The position numbers and the translations under genes were made by a program. Positions 37,195-45,644 of a stretch of DNA of 64,000 nt are shown here, in pieces (positions within the stretch are counted from its first letter, which is position 1; every line of letters begins with the position of its first letter). The DNA comes from Gayadomonas joobiniege G7 (GTDB lineage Bacteria; Pseudomonadota; Gammaproteobacteria; Enterobacterales; Alteromonadaceae), in assembly GCF_000300815.1 (NCBI RefSeq), contig NZ_AMRX01000001.1:620001-684000 (forward strand). The letters are read 5' to 3'. The notes beneath the pieces were generated by a model. That model had not been told where the DNA came from. It saw nothing but the letters and a program-made list of their open reading frames with translations, and ran no database searches.

Positions 37195-37215
37195 GCCCCG
37201 AATATCGGGGCTTTT
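37195..37215 (+). terminator. Rho-independent terminator
   Basis: GCCCCGA, loop ATA, TCGGGGC, then TTTT. Perfect 7-bp GC-rich stem just after the 58-residue gene. Confidence 0.85.
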
Positions 37216-37241
37216 CTGTGCCTACGATATATGGGCAAATA

Positions 37242-37902
37242 GCGTGTATTTAAGCAGATAGTCTAAGGCACGGGCAGCGGCACCTACTATCAGTGTGCAT
37301 TTAGGCCGTCCTCAGGTTATCTATAATCTGACCGACTTAGGCAATGCCAACCCGCAACCTGTATGGCGTGCCCGCAACTTTGCATTTAACCGCAAAGTGG
37401 TGATAAAAATAGTAATTTTGGAGAGATGAATATTGGCTTTCCGGGCCAGTATTATGATGCAAAATTTGGGCGATATGTTTCAAATGATCCGGTTGGCTTA
37501 GGCGGTGGCATTAACGCCTATGCGTATGTGAGCGGCAACCCGGTGATGTTGGTTGATCCGGATGGATTGGAAGTAGTGACAGGGCTGGTGTGTGCAGGCG
37601 TCGTATTTTTTACGGATTTGAGCTTGACTATGGCTAGCTTTGAAAGCCTGCAAGCAGGCGATGACGATATGTCGCAACCTTTATTGGAACTAATTGATTA
37701 TCAGTTATCTGATATCGACGATTGTGACAATGACAGCTCCGTTAAGAGAGCACAACTAGAAAAAATTAGGAAAAATGTAGTATTAAATCAAACTAGGATC
37801 GCGGCTTTAGGTCTAGATCCTAGTACTGCAACCTCTTCTTCGGCTTTAGCAGAGTTAGGAGGAGTTGTTTGTGGAATTCTAATATTTACACCTGCAATAT
37901 AA
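37242..37902 (+). pseudogene. Displaced Rhs tip cassette E, core broken
   Basis: Core homology starts at 37242 but is badly damaged: a stop (GTCTAAGGC), a deletion of over 100 bases between TATCAG and CATTTAGGCC, a one-base loss at about 37403 (GTGGTGATAAAAATAG), and a deletion joining Y-Y-D to A-K-F-G. From the ATG at 37426 a 158-residue frame carries the end of the core, [12 protein letters not shown] to D-P-D-G-L, then a new tip with two hydrophobic stretches and an acidic centre ([12 protein letters not shown]). Toxin type unknown. Confidence 0.7.
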
Positions 37903-37911
37903 GGGGGATAA

Positions 37912-38271
37912 ATGAAACAAAAGTTTTTGATGGCTATTGCTTGCTTTGCTTTTTTTGCAGGAACGAGTCTATCAACTAAGTCGTTTATGTACTTAAATTT
38001 CATACAGGATAAATATGGTGCATCTAGTAAGTATGAAGATAGACTATATGATATTCGTTACATTGAATCGCTCGGTTGCGAAGATTTTAAACCAATCCTA
38101 TATAACAGAATAACAACTTATAAAAAGGATCGTGAAATGTTGTTAGGGGCGATGGATAAGTTAAAAATTAATCTTTATATATTGGTATCAATATTCTTTT
38201 TATTTATATTGCTATCGTTAATTAATTACTTAAGCTGGAAGAGATCTCAGCAAAGATTAAAAGTCGATTGA
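37912..38271 (+). CDS. Putative immunity protein of cassette E (two-pass membrane)
   Basis: 119 residues, AGGGGGATAA before the ATG. An N-terminal hydrophobic segment (F-L-M-A-I-A-C-F-A-F-F-A-G-T) and a second at about 85-105 (L-Y-I-L-V-S-I-F-F-L-F-I-L-L) flank a loop of about 60 residues that is probably periplasmic. Suggests a toxin acting at the inner membrane. No family recognised. Confidence 0.6.
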   Translation: MKQKFLMAIACFAFFAGTSLSTKSFMYLNFIQDKYGASSKYEDRLYDIRYIESLGCEDFKPILYNRITTYKKDREMLLGAMDKLKINLYILVSIFFLFILLSLINYLSWKRSQQRLKVD

Positions 38272-38400
38272 TTTTAGATAAGATGGGAATGATGACGGTG
38301 GTCTGATTTTATAAATTATTGTAGTCCATGGTAATATCGACATTCTTGTTTCCTCGCCGTATCGACAGATTGATGGTGAAAATTTATCGATTCGAATGGT

Positions 38401-39428
38401 GTATTGAAACAGATAGTCCAAGGCCCAGGCAGCGGCACCAGCTATCAGTACATTTATGCACCGGGCTCAGAAAAACTATTAGCAGAATATAAAAATGGTG
38501 TACTGGACAAAGAGTACCTGTATTTGGGTGATAGATTGGTGGCCATTGCCAAAGGCAGCCAAGTTTACATGGTTTACGGTGACCATTTAGGCCGTCCTCA
38601 GGTTATCTATAATCTGACCGACTTAGGCAATGCCAACCCACAACCGGTATGGCGTGCCCGCAACTTTGCATTTAACCGCAAAGTGGTGATAAAAATAGTA
38701 ATTTTGGAGAGATGAATATTGGCTTTCCGGGCCAGTATTATGATAAAGAGTCAGGCTTATGGTATAACTGGCACAGATACTATGATGCAAAACTTGGGCG
38801 ATATGTTTCAAGTGATCCGGTTGGCTTAGACGGTGGCATTAACGCCTATGCGTATGTGAGCGGCAACCCGGTGATGTTGGTTGATCCAGCGGGATTGGCA
38901 AATACTGCTGGGGTCTATTATTTTGATTCAACATTTTCACCAAATGAACAAGCTCAGCAAGCTGCAGCGACCGCCAATTTTCTTTATGAATTAAGCCCTG
39001 TTAGCAATGTGGTGGGTGCCTACGGGTGCGCAGCAAACGGAGATGCTAAAGGCGCTTTATGGAACATAGCGACGCTGGCGCCACCACTGAAAGCTGCTAA
39101 AGTTATAAACAAAGAAATGACAACTCTGTATCGCGCCGTCGGTCCTGATGAATTGGCTGACATCAAAGATACAGGAAAGTTAATTAATCGAGGTTCTGCT
39201 GAAGGAAAGTATTTTACAACTTCATCTGAGCATGCATCTGATTATGCCAAACAGGCTGTTAATGCATTTAAGGATCCACCTTACACTACGATTAAGACTC
39301 AGGTACCAACATCTTCATTACCAAAACCCGTAAGTGTTGATGGTGGCATTCCTGCTTATGTTGTACCGAATCAATCCCTAAATGGGCTAAAACCAGAAGT
39401 TCTAAATTCAATGGCGATACCAAAATGA
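38401..39428 (+). pseudogene. Displaced Rhs tip cassette F, frameshifted core, 'LYRAV' tip
   Basis: Core homology from 38401 is intact to about 38690, where a one-base loss (GTGGTGATAAAAATAG, same as in cassette E) breaks the frame. Reading resumes at the ATG 38712 ([10 protein letters not shown]) to D-P-A-G-L and a tip of about 180 residues. That tip has a helical linker and a toxin domain with [15 protein letters not shown] and [14 protein letters not shown], an arrangement like ADP-ribosyltransferase-fold toxins (Arg in strand 1, S-T/T-S strand later). Fold assignment is inference. Confidence 0.7.
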
Positions 39429-39736
39429 TGAAGAAAGAAGCAACCATATTTGTTCGTTTTCTGACTACAGAAGAAGGTGGTCGCCAATCCCCGATTGAGA
39501 GCGATAGATATGGTTGCCCTTTGATGATTGATGATACTCAGGGTTTTGATTGTCGTTTCGTTTTAGATGGAGTTACGATTTTTGAGCTCGGCAAGGAATA
39601 TGAAATAGCGGTTAAGTTTCTTAATCCAGAGAATGCTTTCAGCCACCTAAGTGAAGGTGATGAAATCTCTCTTTGGGAAGGTAAGAAGATAGGCGCCGGC
39701 ATCGTTAAAAAAATTTTTACTGACTCCGAAAATTAA
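39425..39736 (+). CDS. Putative immunity protein of cassette F, EF-Tu domain III-like
   Basis: 103 residues overlapping the toxin stop by 4 bases. [17 protein letters not shown] near the start and [14 protein letters not shown] at the end match the two most conserved stretches of elongation factor Tu domain III (S-K-D-E-G-G-R-H-T-P and R-E-G-G-R-T-V-G-A-G-V-V-A-K), in the same order and at about the same spacing. The GTPase and domain II are absent, so this is a free-standing beta barrel. Position makes it the immunity partner of the LYRAV tip. Confidence 0.7.
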   Translation: MMKKEATIFVRFLTTEEGGRQSPIESDRYGCPLMIDDTQGFDCRFVLDGVTIFELGKEYEIAVKFLNPENAFSHLSEGDEISLWEGKKIGAGIVKKIFTDSEN

Positions 39737-39750
39737 ATGTTACAAAGGGG
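39737..39750 (+). repeat. Tip-joint repeat, copy 3 (ATGTTACAAAGGGG)
   Basis: Directly abuts the stop of the EF-Tu-like gene and starts the next core-less tip. Confidence 0.7.
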
Positions 39751-40089
39751 GGAGGAGATACAACCACTTTATATCGCGCGGTATCTCAGGGTGAACTTAA
39801 AGATATTTCCGAGAATGGATTTCGAATGGGCAGCAATGCGATGGGTAATAAGTGGTTTGCAGAAAGCGCAGAAGATGCCGCAGCTTGGGGTAAAAAATTC
39901 TTTAAGTGGGATAAAGAGCCTGTTTGGACTATAAGAGTAACAGTTCCAAAATCACAAGCAGATACATTCATGAGAATGCCTAATTTAGACGGTATTGGGC
40001 CAGCGAGATCGGTGGATGCCCAACAGTTAAAAGCGCTTAACTCGAGTGCTGATGTTGGAGTCCTGATGGGCAATGCGTTTAAAAACTAG
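39739..40089 (+). pseudogene. Core-less toxin tip G, second 'LYRAV' domain
   Basis: 117 codons from the joint: V-T-K-G-G-G-D-T-T-T-L-Y-R-A-V-S-Q-G-E-L-K-D-I, then K-W-F-A-E-S-A-E-D-A-A-A-W-G and P-V-W-T-I-R-V-T-V-P. It is a diverged relative of the domain in cassette F (shared T-T-L-Y-R-A-V, E-L-x-D-I and a later W/Y-F-x-x-S-x-E-x-A). An ADP-ribosyltransferase-like fold is possible. No start codon or core of its own; the first in-frame ATG is at 39826. Confidence 0.65.
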
Positions 40090-40098
40090 GAGTTGATA

Positions 40099-40392
40099 AT
40101 GAATAAATCACTAGTTAAGTTTAATTGGGTTATTGAAAGTGACTTTAGATATCCAAAAGATAGTCGCTTTTTCTGTACTGGCTACACTGGGGAAAATAAA
40201 GCTGATAATCTATTCAGTATAGTAGTTGAACTAGTAAATTTTGATGGAGACGCGAGAAATGCGACTGAGGCGGAAATTCGAGCACTATCTGAAGATATGG
40301 AAGACTTTCTTCCCAAAAAAGGAGAAAAGTTTTTTATCACATCTGGAGCAAAAATAGTCGCAGAAGGTCTTTCACTTGAACGCACGTTTTAG
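40099..40392 (+). CDS. Putative immunity protein of tip G
   Basis: 97 residues from the ATG at 40099, with AGGAG six bases before it (a TTG at 40093 is also in frame). Beta-rich; the end, K-K-G-E-K-F-F-I-T-S-G-A-K-I-V-A-E-G, resembles the last strands of the EF-Tu-like immunity protein of cassette F, so both may share a barrel fold. That link is weak by eye. Confidence 0.6.
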   Translation: MNKSLVKFNWVIESDFRYPKDSRFFCTGYTGENKADNLFSIVVELVNFDGDARNATEAEIRALSEDMEDFLPKKGEKFFITSGAKIVAEGLSLERTF

Positions 40393-40657
40393 AATAATTC
40401 AAGATCTGGTTAGGCTGAGGTTTTCAATATTAATTATGCTTCGGGTATTTTTAAACTTCTTACTTGAACTACTCGGTCTATTCACGCCAGTTGGTGCGAT
40501 AAATGAGATAACGAATTACAGCTACGATGCTTATTTGAATGTTGCAACTATTCATACTAACAATGAGCACAGACTAGGACTTAAATCCGACTCTCGGTTC
40601 GTTGCGGAACAATTATTTACTTTATAACACCTGAGTTAACTCATTGCTGATCCGGTA
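40393..40657. other. Unassigned stretch, possible small gene at 40437-40627
   Basis: An ATG at 40437 opens 63 codons (M-L-R-V-F-L-N-F-L-L-E-L-L-G-L-F-T-P-V-G, then Y-S-Y-D-A-Y-L-N-V-A-T-I). There is no clear ribosome site and no family I know. It could be the debris of another tip or immunity gene. Confidence 0.3.
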
Positions 40658-40670
40658 ATGTTACAAAGAG
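40658..40670 (+). repeat. Tip-joint repeat, copy 4 (ATGTTACAAAGAG)
   Basis: Fourth copy. Here only about a dozen toxin-frame codons follow (V-T-K-S-A-G-Q-I-K) before the next immunity-like gene starts, so the toxin domain itself is missing. Confidence 0.65.
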
Positions 40671-40696
40671 TGCAGGCCAAATAAAGCGGGGATGTG

Positions 40697-41047
40697 ATGA
40701 AATCAATTATACTTATATTAGTTTTATGTTTATTTGTGACCAACGCGTTTTGGCTTTATAACGCTTTAGATAATGGTGTGAGTAATGATTATTCTAAACA
40801 AGCAAATATGGAAAAAGATAGCGCTGTTAAGACATTATTATTATTAAGCAATATTTTTTCTAAAGGACAACCTCTGGATGAAGTGTTATCAAGATTAAAT
40901 TCATACACTTCATCAAATTTAATTAAGGTTAAATCTAGTGCAATTTTTGTAAATTCAGTTGTTTTGGTTTTTCAAAACAATGTACTAGACGAAATAAAAC
41001 TATTGAGTGAGCTTACTGCTGAAGAGTATGAACAGTTTGAAAAATAG
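40697..41047 (+). CDS. Putative orphan immunity protein, signal-anchored
   Basis: 116 residues from the ATG at 40697 (GCGGGG upstream). N-terminal hydrophobic signal or anchor (I-I-L-I-L-V-L-C-L-F-V-T-N-A-F), then a soluble helical part of about 90 residues, probably periplasmic. It follows a joint repeat whose toxin is lost. No family recognised. Confidence 0.55.
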   Translation: MKSIILILVLCLFVTNAFWLYNALDNGVSNDYSKQANMEKDSAVKTLLLLSNIFSKGQPLDEVLSRLNSYTSSNLIKVKSSAIFVNSVVLVFQNNVLDEIKLLSELTAEEYEQFEK

Positions 41048-41257
41048 TTTTTAAAAATAGAAATATAATATACACGATAAACGCCATTAAAAGCTGTTTA
41101 ACTACTCCATTTTTGAGTCAAATTTTTATCCTTTTCCCAGTCTAGTCTCCGGTTCTTTTAAACCATTTGAATACAAAACATCTCGTATTGCATATTATTT
41201 TGTTTATAATATGTGAATTGTGTTTTTTAAATTTAAATTTTTTTGGGGGTGGGTAAA
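41048..41257. other. Gap at the right end of the Rhs region
   Basis: AT-rich DNA without a gene. A TATAAT hexamer near 41201 could be the -10 box for the following cytochrome gene, but no good -35 box is at the right distance. Confidence 0.35.
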
Positions 41258-42595
41258 TTGAGATGTTCGATTCGGTTAATCGCCAGCTTGGCTATTTTTT
41301 TGGTATGTTCGGCGTTTGCGCATAGCTCAGATGAAGAACTCAATGCGTTAAGTTTAAAGCCTGATGTTAATAAAAAAGGTCAAAGCTTATATCTGTCATT
41401 TTGCGCGGGCTGTCATAAAAAAGACCTGTCCGGAGCTGTTGGTTTTAATTTAAAAGATGGTGAATGGATCCATGGCGATAAGCCAACTGACATTTTGCGA
41501 AATTTACAAAATGGGTTTAGCAGTGCGGGTATGCCGGGATTTAAAAATGCGATCTCTTTAGCCGATCAAAAAGCGATAGTTGCTTATATATTATCTAAAC
41601 GCGAAGGTTTTGAGCAGTTAACCTATCAGCTTTATCAGCTAGACAGCGATGATGATTATAAAATCGAAAGCAAAGATATAGTAGCCTCGGGGCGGTTAAA
41701 AAATAACTATCTTGATTTTGAGTTGCCTGAAATTAAACACTATATGATTGAGTTTTCTGGACAGTTTCATGCACCAAAAGATCAGCCGAGTTTTTTATAT
41801 GCGGAAAAAGCAGCAGGCGTGCGCTTAGAGCTATTGGTTAACGGCAAAGCTGCTAAAGTGAGCAAATATGCAGATGTACAACGCTGGCCGCTGTTACCAG
41901 GCAAACAAGCGTTAACACTGCGCTTTTATTCAAACCATGCGAAAGCATGGGTACGTAACCCTGCGGTTTATGTCACCAATGCTAAAGATAAAATAAAGCT
42001 ATTTCCTGTTTCGTTACGGGCGTTGGCCCAAAGCAAAGATGCCACTTTTGAAGTTAAAGCCGAATCAGCTTATCTGGTTGAACAAAAGAAAATTATAAAT
42101 TTACCCCCTTATTCAATTGCGGTGGGTGCGCCACAAAAAGTCAATTTTTCGTTTAATAGCCGCAGTTGTGCTGTTAACGCGCTATGGTTAGGCGATTTAT
42201 TAAATATAGGGCCTAATATCGGCGGGCGCGGTAAAGATGGCAGTATTCCGCTTGGCGATTGGTTATATCATTCACCGCAAGTGCTGCAGCCAAAAATTGC
42301 CGATGGGCAAGTGTGCCAGTTTATTAAATACCGCTTACAAGGTTCACCCGAATTTTATTTCTCGCTTAATGGACTGCAACTCAAGTTAGTTGCTGATACT
42401 CAAGTTGCTGAGCAAATCACTTTTAATTATTTTGTATTAGCTAACCCGCAAGAGGTAACTCAGCTTTCGTTTGAGTTACCAAAAGTTCAAGCCAACAAGC
42501 TATCCGTATCTAGCCAAGAGGCAGTTTTAACAAATGAGCGTTTGCAGTTTGATATTAATAAACATGCAAAGTTTTCAATTAACATGGCGTGGTAG
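41258..42595 (+). CDS. Secreted c-type cytochrome protein
   Basis: About 445 residues. Signal peptide (L-I-A-S-L-A-I-F-L-V-C-S-A-F-A), then a single cytochrome c domain with haem motif C-A-G-C-H near residue 49 and the distal ligand candidate in G-M-P-G-F-K. The following 300 residues are beta-rich and unassigned. No ATG fits: candidate starts are TTG 41243, GTG 41249 and TTG 41258; I chose 41258 because GGGGGTGGG then sits at ribosome-site distance. It lies 9 bp before a beta-propeller protein gene, suggesting an electron-accepting partner. Confidence 0.8.
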   Translation: MRCSIRLIASLAIFLVCSAFAHSSDEELNALSLKPDVNKKGQSLYLSFCAGCHKKDLSGAVGFNLKDGEWIHGDKPTDILRNLQNGFSSAGMPGFKNAISLADQKAIVAYILSKREGFEQLTYQLYQLDSDDDYKIESKDIVASGRLKNNYLDFELPEIKHYMIEFSGQFHAPKDQPSFLYAEKAAGVRLELLVNGKAAKVSKYADVQRWPLLPGKQALTLRFYSNHAKAWVRNPAVYVTNAKDKIKLFPVSLRALAQSKDATFEVKAESAYLVEQKKIINLPPYSIAVGAPQKVNFSFNSRSCAVNALWLGDLLNIGPNIGGRGKDGSIPLGDWLYHSPQVLQPKIADGQVCQFIKYRLQGSPEFYFSLNGLQLKLVADTQVAEQITFNYFVLANPQEVTQLSFELPKVQANKLSVSSQEAVLTNERLQFDINKHAKFSINMAW

Positions 42596-42604
42596 GGCTG
42601 CATT

Positions 42605-44026
42605 ATGTTTACTAAAAAATTTAATAATTTATTTTCGTTTATCTGTGTTTGTGCACTCACTTGGCCAGCCGGTGTGGGTGCTGCTAAGTCAGTATATAAA
42701 CCGGACGGTTATCAAATTCAAACGGTGCAAACCCCCGCCAATATTCGTTTTCATATCACTGGGTTAGACAGTGATAACAAGGGGGACTTATATGTTGCCA
42801 CTCGAATCGGAGACGTTTGGCGTTACCGGCAGCAAACATGGTCTAAGTTTGCATCTGGGCTACATGAGCCAACGGGCTTGTTGGTCGATGATGATGGCTC
42901 AATTTTAGTGGCGCATAAACCTCAGCTCACGCGTCTGGTAGACATAGATAACGATGGTATTGCAGAAGATTATATTCACGTGGCGAGTGGTTGGGAGTTT
43001 CATAACGATTATCACGAATTTAACTTTGGCCCAGTTAAAGATAAACAAGGTTATTTGCATGGTACGCTAAATTTAGGCTTTCAAGGCGGTTATGGCGGGT
43101 ATCGAGGTTTTGCGTATAAAGTCAGCCCGTCGGGAGAGTTTACGCCTTATTCATGGGGCTTAAGATCGCCTGCAGGTATTGGTATTCACCCTAATGGAGA
43201 TATTTTTTATTCTGACAATCAGGGAAGCTGGGTTGGCACCAGTAAAATTCACTTATTAGAAGAAGGTAAATTTTACGGTACCCCAAATTCTTTAAATGAA
43301 GCGCCGGGCGCCAAAGGGCGCTGGCAAGATCAATATACGGTTGCTGAGTTAGACCAAATGCGCGAGACCCCTGTTGTGCTTTTGCCCCATGGCGAAATTG
43401 CTAAATCACCGGGTAATCCAGAGTGGGATTTTACTGGCGGTGCATTTGGGCCTTTTAAAGGGCAAATGTTTATGCCAGATTTAACTATGTCGAATATTTT
43501 TCGGGTGATGTTAGAAAAGGTTAATGGCCAGTATCAGGGTGCGGCTATTACTTTTATGAATGGCTTTCAAAGTGGCAATATTCGTGCTGAGTTTGATACC
43601 CAAGGCCAATTGTGGGTTGGCCAAACGGCGAGAGGGTGGGGAGCCGAAGGCAATAAACCTTTTGGTTTGCAAAAAGTAGTTTGGGATGGCACAAATCCAT
43701 TTGAACTGCTGGATATTAAGCTTACTAAAACCGGTTTTAAATTGTCTTTCACCGAGGCACTTGACGCAGCAAGTGTCAATGCTGCTCAGTTTAAGGTGCA
43801 GCAGTGGCATTATCATTACCATAATAAATATGGCTCAGACAAGGTTGCCTTAAAAGATATTAAAGTGGCTTCGGTTTCACTTGCAAGCGATAACAAGTCG
43901 GTTCAGATCAAGCTGCCACTAACGGCTGGTAAAGTGATGGCGATTGATTTTGCTCAGCTTAAAAGTCAATCAGGGCGCAAGGTTTCTTCTGGTAAGGTGT
44001 TTTATACGCTAAACCAAACTTACTAA
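42605..44026 (+). CDS. Secreted beta-propeller protein, PQQ sugar dehydrogenase-like
   Basis: 473 residues with a signal peptide (ending V-G-A-A). Repeats of the six-bladed type: G-L-D-S-D-N-K-G-D-L-Y-V-A-T-R-I-G-D-V-W, G-L-H-E-P-T-G-L-L-V-D-D-D-G-S and W-G-L-R-S-P-A-G-I-G-I-H-P-N-G-D-I-F-Y-S-D-N-Q-G. This resembles soluble glucose/sorbosone dehydrogenase-like propellers, often paired with cytochrome c. The C-terminal 110 residues look like an Ig-type strand domain. Substrate unknown; whether PQQ is bound cannot be told. Confidence 0.78.
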   Translation: MFTKKFNNLFSFICVCALTWPAGVGAAKSVYKPDGYQIQTVQTPANIRFHITGLDSDNKGDLYVATRIGDVWRYRQQTWSKFASGLHEPTGLLVDDDGSILVAHKPQLTRLVDIDNDGIAEDYIHVASGWEFHNDYHEFNFGPVKDKQGYLHGTLNLGFQGGYGGYRGFAYKVSPSGEFTPYSWGLRSPAGIGIHPNGDIFYSDNQGSWVGTSKIHLLEEGKFYGTPNSLNEAPGAKGRWQDQYTVAELDQMRETPVVLLPHGEIAKSPGNPEWDFTGGAFGPFKGQMFMPDLTMSNIFRVMLEKVNGQYQGAAITFMNGFQSGNIRAEFDTQGQLWVGQTARGWGAEGNKPFGLQKVVWDGTNPFELLDIKLTKTGFKLSFTEALDAASVNAAQFKVQQWHYHYHNKYGSDKVALKDIKVASVSLASDNKSVQIKLPLTAGKVMAIDFAQLKSQSGRKVSSGKVFYTLNQTY

Positions 44027-44060
44027 AGATAAAGCATTTAGGTTTATGGTGGTTTAAAAC

Positions 44061-44091
44061 AAACGAGCTTAGCGCCTTGCTAAGCTCGTTT
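44061..44091. terminator. Bidirectional terminator
   Basis: AAACGAGCTTAGC and GCTAAGCTCGTTT form a perfect 13-bp stem with a 5-base loop between the convergent propeller and ccoG genes. Confidence 0.85.
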
Positions 44092-44101
44092 AATAGCCGT
44101 T

Positions 44102-45532
44102 TTAAAAGCGATTAAAAAATCGACTTTCTTCGTATAAAGTTTCTGGTTTTTGGCCGGGCTGTTTAAATTTCACTTCAAAATAAAAGTCGTTAATATCTTC
44201 AGCCAAATATTCAGGCGCCACTCGAATGCTAATAGGAACACTCGCAACATCACCCGCTTTTACCTTAACTTGCTGCGGGCCAACCCATTCAAACTCATCG
44301 GCTAGCTCGGTAGCGGTTAATAAGTAAGTGCTTTCATGTTGCGACTTATTCATTAATTTTAGCGTAAAGGTGTTTTCTATTCGGCCATCAAAGTTTTCTC
44401 TAAACAGTTGGTTACGATCGCGAATAATATCCACGTCAAACGACTGCAAGTGCAGCATCGCATTGGCAAATAGGGTTAACATCACCAATAAAACAATGCC
44501 ATAGCCGATAATTTTAGGGCGTAACAGCTTGGTTTTACCGCCTTCTAGCTTACGCTCTGTGGTGTAACTAATGAGATCGGGTTGGTAGCCCATTTTATCC
44601 ATAACCCCATTACAGGCATCAATACAGGCTCCACAGTTAATGCATTCGTATTGCAGGCCGTTACGAATGTCGATACCGGTTGGACACACTTGCACGCAGA
44701 GGTTGCAGTCAATACAGTCACCTAAGCCTTTTTCTTTGGGATCGACTTTGCGTGAGCGAGGGCCGCGTTTTTCGCCCCGAGCTGCGTCATAAGAAACGGT
44801 AAAGGTGTCTTTGTCGAACATGGCAGACTGGAATCTGGCGTACGGGCATATGTGGGTACACATAATTTCCCGCATATAACCTGCGTTTCCGTAGGTGCAA
44901 AAGGTAAAAAAGATCACCCAAAAGCTAACCCAAAAGCCGGCTGAAAAAGTAAAAAAGTCGAGGTAAAGATCACCTATTGGAGTAAAGTAGCCAATAAAGG
45001 TTAAGCTGGTGTGTAAGCTAAAAGCAATCCAAAAAAAGTGTTTTAAAAACTTTTTTCTAAACTTTGTTACCGACATGGGTTGTTGGTCTAACTTCATGCG
45101 TTGGTGGCGACTGCCTTCAATTTTTTCTTCAAACCAGATAAAAATAAAGGTCCAAACGGTTTGCGGACACATATAACCACACCACACCCGGCCTAAAAAG
45201 GTGGTCACAAAAAATAACGCAAAAGCAGAAATAATAAATAGCCAAGCGAGCAACATGAGATCTTGTGGCCACAAAGTGACCGAAAAAATGGTAAATTGTT
45301 GTTCGGCAAGGTCTAATAAGATGGCTTGATGACCTTCATACCTAAGCCAGGGCAGCAGCATAAATAGCCCCATAAAGACAAAACCCATGCGCCTACGTAC
45401 GGTTTGGTAAATGCCTTGCACAGCGCGCACATAGATTTGATTACTGCCGCTGCGCGCTTTATCTTTAGAGGATTTTGCTGGCTGTATCTTGACTGGCGTT
45501 GTATCTGATTTAACCTTAATATTGTCTGTCAT
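44102..45532 (-). CDS. ccoG: Cytochrome c oxidase accessory protein CcoG (FixG/RdxA)
   Basis: 476 residues. Cytoplasmic N-terminus, about five membrane helices, two [4Fe-4S] clusters of ferredoxin type (C-I-D-C-N-L-C-V-Q-V-C-P and C-I-N-C-G-A-C-I-D-A-C) and a periplasmic Ig-like C-terminal domain. A C-G-Y-M-C-P-Q-T-V-W motif is typical. It helps copper delivery to cbb3 oxidase. No ccoNOP genes are in the window, so here it stands alone. Confidence 0.95.
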   Translation of the reverse strand: MTDNIKVKSDTTPVKIQPAKSSKDKARSGSNQIYVRAVQGIYQTVRRRMGFVFMGLFMLLPWLRYEGHQAILLDLAEQQFTIFSVTLWPQDLMLLAWLFIISAFALFFVTTFLGRVWCGYMCPQTVWTFIFIWFEEKIEGSRHQRMKLDQQPMSVTKFRKKFLKHFFWIAFSLHTSLTFIGYFTPIGDLYLDFFTFSAGFWVSFWVIFFTFCTYGNAGYMREIMCTHICPYARFQSAMFDKDTFTVSYDAARGEKRGPRSRKVDPKEKGLGDCIDCNLCVQVCPTGIDIRNGLQYECINCGACIDACNGVMDKMGYQPDLISYTTERKLEGGKTKLLRPKIIGYGIVLLVMLTLFANAMLHLQSFDVDIIRDRNQLFRENFDGRIENTFTLKLMNKSQHESTYLLTATELADEFEWVGPQQVKVKAGDVASVPISIRVAPEYLAEDINDFYFEVKFKQPGQKPETLYEESRFFNRF

Positions 45533-45644
45533 AATGTGAGAGGCGTCATTTACGGTTTTAAGATGGATACTAAGTATAACGTGAATTGCCGCATGAGCGG
45601 GCAGTTAATTTTATAAATTTAACTAGATAGTGAGATGGATCAAT

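Noticed and set aside
36873-37238. Minus-strand frame of 121 codons across the LRR gene end
   Set aside because: It is antisense to the LRR gene and the 58-residue gene, both of which have better signals.
35202-40670. GTTACAAAG repeats as a CRISPR array
   Set aside because: Only four copies with spacing from 0.6 to 4 kb, each in a coding context; no regular spacers and no cas genes.
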